From: SFDP01 sp051653625
Lineage (GTDB): Bacteria; Bacillota; Clostridia; Lachnospirales; Lachnospiraceae
Reading direction: 5' to 3'
Assembly (NCBI GenBank): GCA_051653625.1
Contig: JBOFWM010000101.1
Span: forward strand, 1 to 9,131
Length of the DNA: 9,131 nt
Shown here in pieces: positions 1 through 7,016 of the stretch; positions within the stretch are counted from its first letter, which is position 1, and each line of letters starts with the position of its first letter. The translations under genes and the position numbers were made by a program. The notes beneath the pieces were generated by a model. That model did no database searches. It had not been told where the DNA came from and was given only the letters and a program-made list of their open reading frames with translations.

Positions 1-302
1 TAGGACTTCCACTTGTTATATTAGGAATATTATTAAGTTACAATGTTGTATTAATTCAAATTGGAATTTGGGTTTTTTCTTTGGCTGTATTTTTTCAATT
101 AGTAACATTGCCTGTAGAATTTAATGCATCAAGTAGAGCACTTGGAATGTTAGAGCGATATGGAATTTTAGGGCAACAAGAAATAGAGGGTAGTAAAAAA
201 GTATTATCGGCAGCAGCAATGACATATGTGGCAGCGGCAGCGGCTTCTATTCTGCAACTATTACGACTCGTAATGTTGTTTGGGAATAGGAGTAGAGATT
301 AG
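1..302 (+). CDS. YugP-like membrane zinc metallopeptidase, 3' end only (partial)
   Basis: This is the C-terminal part, about 99 residues, of a gene that begins left of the window. The frame is open from base 3, so the TTG at 81 is an internal leucine codon and not a start. The visible part opens with a hydrophobic segment (GLPLVILGILLSY, then VVLIQIGIWVFSLAVFF). It continues into the signature TLPVEFNASSRAL, which I recognise from the C-terminal half of YugP-type neutral zinc metallopeptidases (Zn_peptidase_2 family), and ends with a last alanine-rich membrane segment (AAAMTYVAAAAASILQLLRLVMLF). The catalytic HExxH helix lies upstream and cannot be checked. YugP-type genes often sit between fmt and rsmB in clostridia, which fits this position. 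The TAG stop abuts the rsmB ATG with no spacer, suggesting translational coupling. The physiological substrate of the family is not known to me. Confidence 0.82.
   Translation, partial: GLPLVILGILLSYNVVLIQIGIWVFSLAVFFQLVTLPVEFNASSRALGMLERYGILGQQEIEGSKKVLSAAAMTYVAAAAASILQLLRLVMLFGNRSRD
288..292 (+). promoter_or_regulatory. Ribosome binding site of rsmB inside the preceding gene
   Basis: AGGAG lies within the last codons of the metallopeptidase gene, 10 bases before the rsmB ATG. It supports the ATG at 303 as the true start and shows that the two genes are read from one message. Confidence 0.7.
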
Positions 303-1649
303 ATGAATAGCAGAGAAATTATTTTAGAAATGCTCCTTGAAATTTTTGGAAATAAAGAATATAGCCATATCGTTGTGAAAAATGTATTAGATAAATATAA
401 TTATTTAGATAATAGAGAAAAGGCATTTATTAAGAAGTGTGTAGACGGAACTGTTGAAAGAACGATTCAGATTGACTATGTTATTGAGCAATTTTCAAGT
501 GTTAAAGTACAAAAGATGAAACCAGCCATTCGAGCAATTATGCGAATGGCCGTATATCAAATTTTATTTTTAGACCATGTGCCAGATTCTGCTGCATGCA
601 ATGAGGCAGTAAAATTAACACAGAAGAAAAAATATACAGCGCTTAAAGGATTTGTAAATGGTGTCCTTAGAAACATTGTAAGAAAAAAAGAGGAATTGCA
701 ATATCCAGATAGAGAAAAAGATCCGATAAAGTACATGTCTATTATGTATTCTATGCCACAATTTCTTGTGGAAAAATGGCAAAAAGAATTTGGAGTGGAA
801 AAGACGGTATCTATTTTAGAAGGTTTTTTAGAAGAACGTTCCATTACAATACGAATGAAAGAATCTATTGTTGGAGAAGAATTAAAGAAACGTTTGCTGG
901 CGTTTGAAGAACATGGAGTGGAATGGACGGTACATCCATATTTATTGTATGCTTATCAGTTAAAACATGCTTTTAATATAAAAGAAGTTCCAGGATTTTT
1001 AGAAGGAGATTTCACAGTACAAGATGTAAGTAGTATGCTTGTCGGTGAAATTGCAAAAGTTAAAGAAGAAGATCAAATATTAGATGTTTGTGCAGCACCA
1101 GGAGGAAAAAGTCTTCATGTTGCAGAAAAATTAAAAGGAACAGGTCATGTTATTTCTAGAGATGTTTCCGACTATAAAATAAGATTTATTGAGGAATCAA
1201 TGGAGAGAATGAAACTTACCAATTTAGAAACACAGGTCTTTGATGCTCGAGTATTAGATGAGTCATGCATCAATCAATATGATATTGTTTTATTAGATGT
1301 TCCTTGTTCTGGACTTGGTGTAATTGGGAAAAAGAGTGATATAAAATATCATGCAACACCAGAGTCTTTAATGGAGATTACGAGATTACAAAAAGAGATT
1401 ATTGATACTGTCGTTCAATATGTAAAAAATAATGGAACACTTGTATATAGTACATGTACAATTGTAGAAGAAGAAAATTGTGAAATGATTCAGTATATAT
1501 GTGAAAAATATGGATTTATAGTAGAAGATATAAAAGAGAGCTTGCCAGAGGAATTACAAAAAGAAGATACAACATATGGCTTGACTTTATTGCCTGGAAT
1601 ACATAAAGCGGATGGTTTTTTTATGTCGCGTCTTAGAAAAATAAAGTAG
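303..1649 (+). CDS. rsmB: 16S rRNA (cytosine-5)-methyltransferase RsmB (m5C967 in E. coli numbering)
   Basis: RsmB transfers a methyl group from S-adenosylmethionine to C5 of a cytosine in helix 31 of 16S rRNA. The 448-residue length is normal. Residues 1 to about 140 form the NusB-like RNA-binding domain (RAIMRMAVYQILFLDHVP, then NEAVKLTQKKKYTALKGFVNGVLRNI). The C-terminal half is the Rossmann-fold methyltransferase, with the SAM-binding loop DVCAAPGGKS at 261-270. Motif IV, DVPCSGLG, carries Cys335, and motif VI, YSTCT, carries Cys385. By family knowledge the motif VI cysteine attacks C6 of the base and the motif IV cysteine assists release. The C-terminus HKADGFFMSRLRK is the usual family ending. 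The gene starts directly after the metallopeptidase stop, and 18 bases separate it from rlmN. All key residues are intact. Confidence 0.96.
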   Translation: MNSREIILEMLLEIFGNKEYSHIVVKNVLDKYNYLDNREKAFIKKCVDGTVERTIQIDYVIEQFSSVKVQKMKPAIRAIMRMAVYQILFLDHVPDSAACNEAVKLTQKKKYTALKGFVNGVLRNIVRKKEELQYPDREKDPIKYMSIMYSMPQFLVEKWQKEFGVEKTVSILEGFLEERSITIRMKESIVGEELKKRLLAFEEHGVEWTVHPYLLYAYQLKHAFNIKEVPGFLEGDFTVQDVSSMLVGEIAKVKEEDQILDVCAAPGGKSLHVAEKLKGTGHVISRDVSDYKIRFIEESMERMKLTNLETQVFDARVLDESCINQYDIVLLDVPCSGLGVIGKKSDIKYHATPESLMEITRLQKEIIDTVVQYVKNNGTLVYSTCTIVEEENCEMIQYICEKYGFIVEDIKESLPEELQKEDTTYGLTLLPGIHKADGFFMSRLRKIK

Positions 1650-1654
1650 AGGGG
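1648..1654 (+). promoter_or_regulatory. Ribosome binding site of rlmN, with long spacing
   Basis: AGAGGGG overlaps the rsmB stop codon and lies 13 bases before the rlmN ATG at 1668, longer than the 6-9 bases seen at neighbouring genes. An ATG at 1658 sits only 3 bases after the GGGG and opens just six codons in another frame, so it is unlikely to be used. The ATG at 1668 gives the normal RlmN N-terminus. Confidence 0.5.
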
Positions 1655-1667
1655 TAAATGATTTTTC

Positions 1668-2702
1668 ATGGATATTAAATCTTTAACAGCAAAACAATTA
1701 AAAGAACAGTTAGAATTAATGGGCGAAAAACCATTTCGTAGTAAACAAATATATGAGTGGATTCATATAAAAATGATTCGTGACTTTGATGAAATGACGA
1801 ATATTTCACAAAATCTTCGGAATGCATTAAAGGAAAAATTCACGCTTACAACACTTCAAATTGAAAAAGTGCAAGAATCAAAGATTGATCATACAAGAAA
1901 ATATTTACATCGATTACCAGATGGACATATGGTAGAGAGTGTTTTTATGAAATATCTCCATGGAAATAGTGTTTGTATTTCTACGCAAATAGGTTGTAGG
2001 ATGGGATGTAAGTTTTGTGCCTCTACAATTGATGGATTAGAACGTAATTTAGAAGTTGGAGAATTATTAGATCAAATATATTCCATTATATTAGATACAA
2101 AAGAACGAGTTTCTAATATTGTTTTAATGGGAGCAGGAGAACCATTAGATAATTATGATGCAGTCGTACAATTTATAGATATGATTTCGAATGAAGAAGG
2201 GTATCATATTAGTCAGAGAAATATCACGGTTTCTACATGTGGGATTGTGCCAATGATTAAAAAATTGGCAGAAGAATCTTTACAAATAACATTAGCGTTA
2301 TCTTTACATGCAACTACAGATGAAAAAAGAAAAGTATTAATGCCTATTGCGAATAAATATTCATTAGATGAGGTAATAAAAGCCTGTAAATTTTATTTTG
2401 AGCAAACAAAAAGACGTTTAACATTTGAGTATAGTTTGGTGGAAAATGTAAATGATAGTATGGAAGACGCTACAGAGTTGATAGAACTTTTAAAAGGGAT
2501 AAATTGTCATGTGAATTTGATTCCAGTAAATCCGATTAAAGAGCGTGATTTTAGGCAATCAAATATGAGTCGTATAGAGGCATTTAAAAATAAACTTGAA
2601 AAAAATAAAATAAATGTTACTATAAGAAGAGAAATGGGGCGTGATATTGATGGTGCCTGTGGACAATTACGTAGAAGTTATATAGAAGAAACAAACAAGT
2701 AA
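1668..2702 (+). CDS. rlmN: Dual-specificity 23S rRNA A2503 / tRNA A37 C2-methyltransferase RlmN (radical SAM)
   Basis: RlmN methylates C2 of adenosine 2503 in 23S rRNA and, in characterised homologues, A37 of some tRNAs, using radical S-adenosylmethionine chemistry. The radical SAM cluster motif CxxxCxxC is visible as Cys110, Cys114 and Cys117 (GCRMGCKFCAST). The conserved Cys103 (SVCISTQIGC) matches E. coli Cys118, which resolves the protein-RNA adduct. Cys331, in DGACGQL near the C-terminus, matches the methyl-carrying Cys355. The GAGEPLDNYD motif of the SAM pocket and the N-terminal KPFRSKQIYEWIH region are present. At 344 residues it is a normal length. The Cfr resistance enzyme is related, but this gene's place directly after rsmB in a housekeeping operon and the GACGQL context favour RlmN. 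It lies 14 bases upstream of the phosphatase gene and is probably cotranscribed with it. Confidence 0.96.
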   Translation: MDIKSLTAKQLKEQLELMGEKPFRSKQIYEWIHIKMIRDFDEMTNISQNLRNALKEKFTLTTLQIEKVQESKIDHTRKYLHRLPDGHMVESVFMKYLHGNSVCISTQIGCRMGCKFCASTIDGLERNLEVGELLDQIYSIILDTKERVSNIVLMGAGEPLDNYDAVVQFIDMISNEEGYHISQRNITVSTCGIVPMIKKLAEESLQITLALSLHATTDEKRKVLMPIANKYSLDEVIKACKFYFEQTKRRLTFEYSLVENVNDSMEDATELIELLKGINCHVNLIPVNPIKERDFRQSNMSRIEAFKNKLEKNKINVTIRREMGRDIDGACGQLRRSYIEETNK

Positions 2703-2716
2703 AGATAGGATAAAGT

Positions 2717-3484
2717 ATGTTAAATGTAGTTTCAATTACAGATATAGGACAAAAAAGAAGAAATAATCAAGATTATGTATTTACTTCTACTGTTTCTATA
2801 GGAGCATTACCAAATTTGTTTTTAGTAGCAGATGGAATGGGAGGGCATAATGCAGGTGATTATGCTTCGAAATTTGCTGTAAAAAAAATTGTTGAAAATA
2901 TTGGATTATCAAAAATGGAACATGAGGAAAATGTAGAAGATATTATTCGTCATGGTTTTTTTTGTGCCAATGATTTTATCAGAAAAAAAGCATTAGAATA
3001 TGAAGATTTACATGGTATGGGAACAACTATGGTAGCAGCAACTATAGTGAATAAATTTCTTCATGTTGCAAATATAGGAGATAGTAGGCTATATATTGTT
3101 CGAGATACAATAGAACAAATTACAAAAGATCATTCATTAGTTGCAGAAATGGTTCGATTAGGTGGAATAAAACAAGAAGAAGCAAGAATGCATCCAGATA
3201 AGAATATAATAACTAGAGCAATTGGTGCAACGGAGGAATTAGACGTAGACTTTTTCAAAATTTTGCTTAAGCCAAATGATGAAATATTAATGTGTACAGA
3301 TGGCTTAACAAATATGGTGCCAGATAATGAAATATTTAACATTATGAAAAAACCAATTAGTACGGCGAAAAAAGCAGAAGACTTAGTAAAACTTGCTAAT
3401 GAAAATGGTGGTATGGATAATCTGGGAATTATAATTATTTCACAAAGTAATGAGAAACATGTAATGGAGGCAATTCATGATTAA
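2717..3484 (+). CDS. stp: PP2C-family Ser/Thr protein phosphatase (Stp/PrpC), partner of PrkC
   Basis: This is a cytosolic metal-dependent (Mn/Mg) protein phosphatase that reverses phosphorylation by the adjacent PrkC kinase. The 255-residue protein holds the PP2C motifs in order: TDIGQKRRNNQD with Asp19; ADGMGGHNAG with Asp39 and Gly40 at the metal centre; GMGTT; ANIGDSRLY; TKDHSLV; ITRAIG; CTDGLTN with Asp195; and GGMDNLG with Asp234. These aspartates are the expected metal ligands, so the enzyme looks active. The last motif reads MDNLG where many homologues have DNITV, a conservative variation. A short AGGA lies 6 bases before the ATG. The 3' end overlaps prkC by 8 bases and carries the prkC ribosome binding site, so phosphatase and kinase synthesis are probably coupled. 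The symbol prpC is also in use for this family. Confidence 0.95.
   Translation: MLNVVSITDIGQKRRNNQDYVFTSTVSIGALPNLFLVADGMGGHNAGDYASKFAVKKIVENIGLSKMEHEENVEDIIRHGFFCANDFIRKKALEYEDLHGMGTTMVAATIVNKFLHVANIGDSRLYIVRDTIEQITKDHSLVAEMVRLGGIKQEEARMHPDKNIITRAIGATEELDVDFFKILLKPNDEILMCTDGLTNMVPDNEIFNIMKKPISTAKKAEDLVKLANENGGMDNLGIIIISQSNEKHVMEAIHD
3466..3470 (+). promoter_or_regulatory. Ribosome binding site fixing the prkC start inside stp
   Basis: GGAGG lies 6 bases before the ATG at 3477 and within the last codons of stp. This supports the overlapping start at 3477 over the later in-frame ATGs at 3492 and 3495. Confidence 0.8.
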
Positions 3485-5411
3485 AATTGGAATGATGATT
3501 GGCGATCGCTATGAGATTTTAGAAAAAATCGGAACGGGCGGGATGTCAGATGTTTATAAAGCAAAATGCCATAAGTTAAATCGTATGGTAGCGGTAAAAG
3601 TACTGAAACAAGAATTTAGTGAGAATGAGAATTTTGTATCGAAATTTAAAGTAGAAGCACAAGCGGCAGCAGGGCTTATGCATCCTAATATTACAAATGT
3701 GTATGATGTTGGGAACGAAAATGGGATTTATTTTATTGTTATGGAGTTAGTAGAAGGAATCACATTAAAAAAATATATAGAAAAAAAAGCACGTATTTCT
3801 GTAAAAGAAGCAGTTAGTATTGCAATTCAAATTTCTATGGGGATTGAAGCTGCACATAATAACCATATTATTCACAGAGATATAAAACCACAAAATATTA
3901 TTATTTCAAAAGATGGAAAGGTTAAAGTTGCAGATTTTGGAATTGCAAAGGCTGCAACAAGTGATACAATTACATCAAATGTTATGGGTTCTGTTCATTA
4001 CACTTCCCCAGAGCAAGCAAGAGGCGGATTTAGTGATGAAAAAAGTGATATTTATTCTTTGGGAATCACATTATTTGAAATGCTTACAGGGCGTGTACCA
4101 TTTAATGGTGATACAACTGTTGCAATTGCCATTAAACATATACAAGAACCAATGCCATCACCTAGAGAATACGTAAATGAAATTCCACGTAGTGTAGAGC
4201 AAATTCTAAGTAAGTGTACACAAAAAAGCCCAGATCGTAGATATAATTCAATGGGAGAATTAATACAAGATTTAAAACGTTCTTTAATGAATCCTGATGC
4301 AGATTTTGTGAAAATGGTAGATCCAGATGAAGAGGCAAGCACAAAATTTATATCAAATCAGGATATGAATCAAATCAAACAAGTTGCACAATCTAATCAA
4401 GCAATTCGATTAAATAATACTAAGTCAAAAATAGAAAAGAATGCTGTTGATGAATTAGAAGAAGAGGAAGAAGAACCAGAAGATTCAAAGATGGAAAAAA
4501 TAACAACTATTTTAGCCGTTATTGCAGCTATTTTGATTGGTGTGATTGTGATTTTTCTTGTTGGAAGAGCGGTAGGAGTGTTTGATTTTTCTTCTAGTAC
4601 AAATGCACAAGAAGAAACAACACAAGAAGCTACAAACAGTAGTGAAGATGCGTCAGAACAAGAGTCTGGTAAAGGTGAAGTTGAAATACCAAACGTTTTA
4701 GGGCGTCCTAAGGCGGAGGCAGTTACGCTTTTACAAGACAAAGGATTTCAAGTAGAATATGCAAGTTCGCAACATGATCCAGAAATAGCAAAAGATCATA
4801 TTATTTCACAAACACCTATGGCAAATGAAAAGGGGAAATTAGGTGATACTGTTATTTTAGTTTCAAGTTTAGGACCAAATGAAGAAGAATCTGTATCCGT
4901 TCCAAATTTAATAGGATCATCAGAAATGGATGCAGTATTAAGATTAAAAGAATTGGGCCTTGAAGCTGGAAGTATCGAACAAACAACAAATAGCGATGAG
5001 TCATTAATTGATAAAGTATGTTACCAGAGTTATTCAGTGGGTTCTAGAGTAAAAAAAGGTACAGTTATTGATTTAAAAATTAGTATTGGCGTAGGAGAAA
5101 GTAGTTATAGTTTTGTTGGTAGTATTGCAGGACCAGGAGAAGAAGATGAAAATTATAGAACTGGAATTCAAACTACAGTTATTTTAAATACGAGTGTGGG
5201 GACTGAAATTTATCGTACTAATACGACAACATTTCCATTAAATTTAAATATTACAGGTATTAAAGGTGCCGAAGATGGAATTATTACATTTATTTATACG
5301 GTTGATGTTCCTGGAAGTTCGGTAACTAATGAAAATGGAGAAGTAATAACGACTCCTGGCTCAACAGAAGAAAGAAGCATACAAAGAAGTGTACGTTTTG
5401 CAAAGGAATAA
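3477..5411 (+). CDS. prkC: Membrane Ser/Thr protein kinase with two PASTA domains (PrkC/Stk)
   Basis: This Hanks-type kinase of 644 residues has a cytosolic kinase domain at about 12-270. Visible elements are the glycine loop GTGGMSDV (19-26), ATP-binding Lys41 in AVK, helix-C Glu60, catalytic HRD with Asp135, DFG with Asp153, a threonine-rich activation loop (Thr161, Thr164, Thr166) and YTSPEQARG. A juxtamembrane linker ends in an acidic run (about 323-337), followed by one membrane segment (about 342-363). Outside lie a Ser/Thr/Glu-rich spacer and two PASTA repeats (about 402-464 and 472-538), which in this family bind muropeptides or lipid II. The second repeat has CYQSYSVG where QSPxxG is usual. 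Residues 541-644 form an extra region of about 104 residues that I cannot assign. PrkC kinases govern wall synthesis, growth and, in Bacillus, spore germination. The gene overlaps stp, and rsgA follows after 2 bases. Confidence 0.96.
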   Translation: MIKIGMMIGDRYEILEKIGTGGMSDVYKAKCHKLNRMVAVKVLKQEFSENENFVSKFKVEAQAAAGLMHPNITNVYDVGNENGIYFIVMELVEGITLKKYIEKKARISVKEAVSIAIQISMGIEAAHNNHIIHRDIKPQNIIISKDGKVKVADFGIAKAATSDTITSNVMGSVHYTSPEQARGGFSDEKSDIYSLGITLFEMLTGRVPFNGDTTVAIAIKHIQEPMPSPREYVNEIPRSVEQILSKCTQKSPDRRYNSMGELIQDLKRSLMNPDADFVKMVDPDEEASTKFISNQDMNQIKQVAQSNQAIRLNNTKSKIEKNAVDELEEEEEEPEDSKMEKITTILAVIAAILIGVIVIFLVGRAVGVFDFSSSTNAQEETTQEATNSSEDASEQESGKGEVEIPNVLGRPKAEAVTLLQDKGFQVEYASSQHDPEIAKDHIISQTPMANEKGKLGDTVILVSSLGPNEEESVSVPNLIGSSEMDAVLRLKELGLEAGSIEQTTNSDESLIDKVCYQSYSVGSRVKKGTVIDLKISIGVGESSYSFVGSIAGPGEEDENYRTGIQTTVILNTSVGTEIYRTNTTTFPLNLNITGIKGAEDGIITFIYTVDVPGSSVTNENGEVITTPGSTEERSIQRSVRFAKE

Positions 5412-5413
5412 AG

Positions 5414-6295
5414 ATGATAAATGGAAAAATAATTAAAGGAATAGCAGGGTTTTATTACGTTTATGTTTCAGAAAAAGGAATCTATGAATGTAAGGCGAAA
5501 GGGGTATTTCGTAATCAATCGATAAAACCACTAGTAGGGGATCATGTTTCTTTAGATATTCTAGATGAGAAAGAAAAAAAGGGAAATATTAATACGATTC
5601 TAAAAAGAAAAAATGAATTAATAAGACCAGCAGTAGCAAATGTAGATCAGTCTATGATTATATTTGCGCTAGCAATGCCAGAACCAAATTTTAATTTATT
5701 AGATCGCTTTCTTATTATGATGGATCAAAAAGACATTCCTTGTATTATATGTTTTAATAAGTCAGACCTTATTACAGAAGAAAAAAAAGAAGAAATTCGT
5801 GAAATTTACAAAAATAGTGGATGCCAAGTCATTTTTTCAAGCGCACAGTCCGAACATGGATTAGAGGAAATAAAGGAAACCTTAGAAGGAAAAGTAACTA
5901 CAGTTGCAGGTCCAAGCGGTGTTGGGAAATCTTCTTTGATTAATTTATTGCAATCAAATGTAAATATGGAAACGGGAAATATTAGTGAAAAAATAGAACG
6001 TGGAAAACATACGACACGTCATTCAGAATTGATTACAATTAATGATCATACGTTTATATTTGATACACCAGGATTTAGCTCTTTAATGGTAGGAAAGATG
6101 GAAAAAGAAGAATTGAAATATGCATATCATGAATTTCTTGCATATTTAGATCAGTGCAAATATAAAAGCTGTACCCATATTCATGAACCGGAATGTGTAG
6201 TAAAAGATGCTGTGGAAAAGAATAAGATACACAACATTCGTTATGAAAATTATAAAAAAATATTTGAAGAAATAAAAGAGAGCAAACGCTATTAA
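5414..6295 (+). CDS. rsgA: Ribosome small-subunit maturation GTPase RsgA (YjeQ/CpgA)
   Basis: RsgA is a circularly permuted GTPase that checks late 30S subunit assembly. The 293 residues contain an N-terminal OB-fold (about 1-70, including VGDHVSLDI), then G motifs in permuted order: G4 NKSD (115-118), G1 GPSGVGKSS (166-174), G2 RGKHTTRH (196-203) and G3 DTPGF (217-221). The C-terminal zinc knuckle has Cys248, Cys253, His255 and Cys261 in the family spacing C-x4-C-x-H-x5-C. AAAGGA, 6 bases before the ATG, overlaps the end of prkC, and only 2 bases separate the genes. The Bacillus orthologue CpgA is reported as a PrkC/PrpC substrate, so the gene order may be functional. The stop codon lies in the loop of the terminator hairpin. 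The rpe and thiN genes that often follow are not here. Confidence 0.96.
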   Translation: MINGKIIKGIAGFYYVYVSEKGIYECKAKGVFRNQSIKPLVGDHVSLDILDEKEKKGNINTILKRKNELIRPAVANVDQSMIIFALAMPEPNFNLLDRFLIMMDQKDIPCIICFNKSDLITEEKKEEIREIYKNSGCQVIFSSAQSEHGLEEIKETLEGKVTTVAGPSGVGKSSLINLLQSNVNMETGNISEKIERGKHTTRHSELITINDHTFIFDTPGFSSLMVGKMEKEELKYAYHEFLAYLDQCKYKSCTHIHEPECVVKDAVEKNKIHNIRYENYKKIFEEIKESKRY

Positions 6296-6313
6296 GTTTG
6301 CTCTCTTTTATTT
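6270..6313. terminator. Bidirectional intrinsic terminator shared by rsgA and the ECF gene
   Basis: An 18-bp perfect stem (6270-6287 with 6296-6313) encloses the 8-base loop GCTATTAA. The core pairs AAAAGAGAGCAAAC with GTTTGCTCTCTTTT. Because the outer stem is A-rich on the left and T-rich on the right, either strand would give a hairpin followed by a U-rich stretch. The rsgA stop codon (6293-6295) is in the loop, and the stop codon of the opposing gene (6312-6314) is at the foot of the stem. Confidence 0.9.
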
Positions 6314-6890
6314 ATAGTTCAAAGAATAAATCTGCTTTTTTTAGTGCGGGTCTAAGTGCCATATATGCAATAACGGATACAAAACTTGATGTTACAGCAT
6401 TAATACTTGTCGCAGTAATGTTCCAAGCCAATGTAAGTTCGGCAACGGGTTTTCCTAAGATAAATAACTTGTAGTAATAAGAAATAAGAGGATCAAAAAT
6501 TACATTAAATAAAAGTCCACCGATGGTAGCAAGTGTTACATAGAAAAATACTTTTTTATGATCGGTTTCCTTTGTAATCTTTCCAAACTTGTGTGCAATA
6601 AGTCCAACAATTAAACCAATACAAAGTTTTAAAACAAAAGTTTTTGGTGCATAAATAATATAAACTGGGTCCAATAAATCGCCTATTGTCATACCAAGTG
6701 CGCCACCTAATCCGCCGTATGCTCCTCCAAGCAATAAGGCACCAAGTACACAAATGGCGTTACCAAGGTGAATGGATGTAGCATCACCACCAGGAAGTGG
6801 GATTTTAATTTGTAAAAATGTAAATACAACATAGGATAAAGCTGCCATTAATGCTGTAAATGCTATTTTTTTTGTAGATTGATTTTTCAT
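6312..6890 (-). CDS. ECF transporter S component (substrate-binding membrane subunit), ligand unknown
   Basis: This 192-residue, very hydrophobic protein has about six predicted membrane segments (near 9-28, 41-60, 61-80, 84-100, 113-133 and 157-180). It looks like the S component of an energy-coupling-factor vitamin or micronutrient importer. The first helix has the small-residue pattern A13-x3-A17 (AFTALMAAL), typical of the contact with the EcfT subunit. The stretch PLPGGDATSIHLGNAICVLG followed by GGLGGALGMTIGDLLDP and APKTFVLK resembles a common clostridial S-component family with no assigned ligand that I know of. No EcfA or EcfT genes are in the window, so it probably uses a shared energising module encoded elsewhere. 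GGAGG lies 6 bases before the ATG. The gene stands alone between a promoter and the shared terminator, convergent with rsgA and divergent from ychF. Confidence 0.82.
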   Translation of the reverse strand: MKNQSTKKIAFTALMAALSYVVFTFLQIKIPLPGGDATSIHLGNAICVLGALLLGGAYGGLGGALGMTIGDLLDPVYIIYAPKTFVLKLCIGLIVGLIAHKFGKITKETDHKKVFFYVTLATIGGLLFNVIFDPLISYYYKLFILGKPVAELTLAWNITATSINAVTSSFVSVIAYMALRPALKKADLFFEL

Positions 6891-6896
6891 ACAGTT

Positions 6897-6901
6897 CCTC
6901 C
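6897..6901 (-). promoter_or_regulatory. Ribosome binding site of the ECF S-component gene
   Basis: On the minus strand GGAGG lies 6 bases before the ATG at 6890, which fixes the start of the S-component gene. Confidence 0.8.
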
Positions 6902-6938
6902 AAATTTTTTTCGTAATATTATTCGCTAGCTTTCATTT

Positions 6939-6966
6939 ATTATATGCAAGTCTGGATTTATTGAAA
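6939..6966 (-). promoter_or_regulatory. Likely sigma-A promoter of the ECF S-component gene
   Basis: On the minus strand a perfect -10 box TATAAT (6939-6944) lies 16 bases downstream of a weak -35 box TTTCAA (6961-6966). The implied leader is only about 40 bases, which leaves no room for a vitamin riboswitch. The weak -35 leaves open the use of an activator. Confidence 0.6.
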
Positions 6967-6989
6967 GTGCCAATTTGTATAAAAATAAG

Positions 6990-7001
6990 CATACCAGTAT
7001 G
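6990..7001. repeat. Short inverted repeat in the divergent intergenic region
   Basis: CATAC-CA-GTATG is a perfect 5-bp inverted repeat. It lies about 24 bases upstream of the -35 box of the minus-strand promoter. It is short enough to occur by chance in AT-rich DNA, and no regulator is implied by sequence alone. Confidence 0.35.
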
Positions 7002-7016
7002 TGGGAAAATGCATCG

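Noticed and set aside
81..302. A complete 73-residue gene starting at TTG 81
   Set aside because: The same frame is open back to base 3 and codes for continuous membrane-protein sequence, so this is the tail of a gene cut by the window edge.
557..844. Minus-strand open frame inside rsmB
   Set aside because: It lies opposite conserved RsmB sequence, lacks a ribosome binding site and any recognisable domain; it is a shadow frame.
1668..2702. Cfr-type antibiotic resistance methyltransferase
   Set aside because: Cfr is related to RlmN, but the rsmB-rlmN-stp-prkC setting and RlmN-like GACGQL terminus point to the housekeeping enzyme.
4459..4485. GAA-rich repeat tract in prkC
   Set aside because: It encodes the acidic juxtamembrane linker in frame; such linkers are variable in this kinase family and need no special explanation.
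3913..4741. Several plus- and minus-strand open frames inside prkC
   Set aside because: They overlap the conserved kinase domain or the linker and membrane segment, show low-complexity composition set by the prkC codons, and have no start signals.
6891..6966. Vitamin riboswitch ahead of the ECF S component
   Set aside because: The likely promoter is only about 40 bases from the ribosome site, and no TPP, FMN, cobalamin or preQ1 type conserved core is visible.
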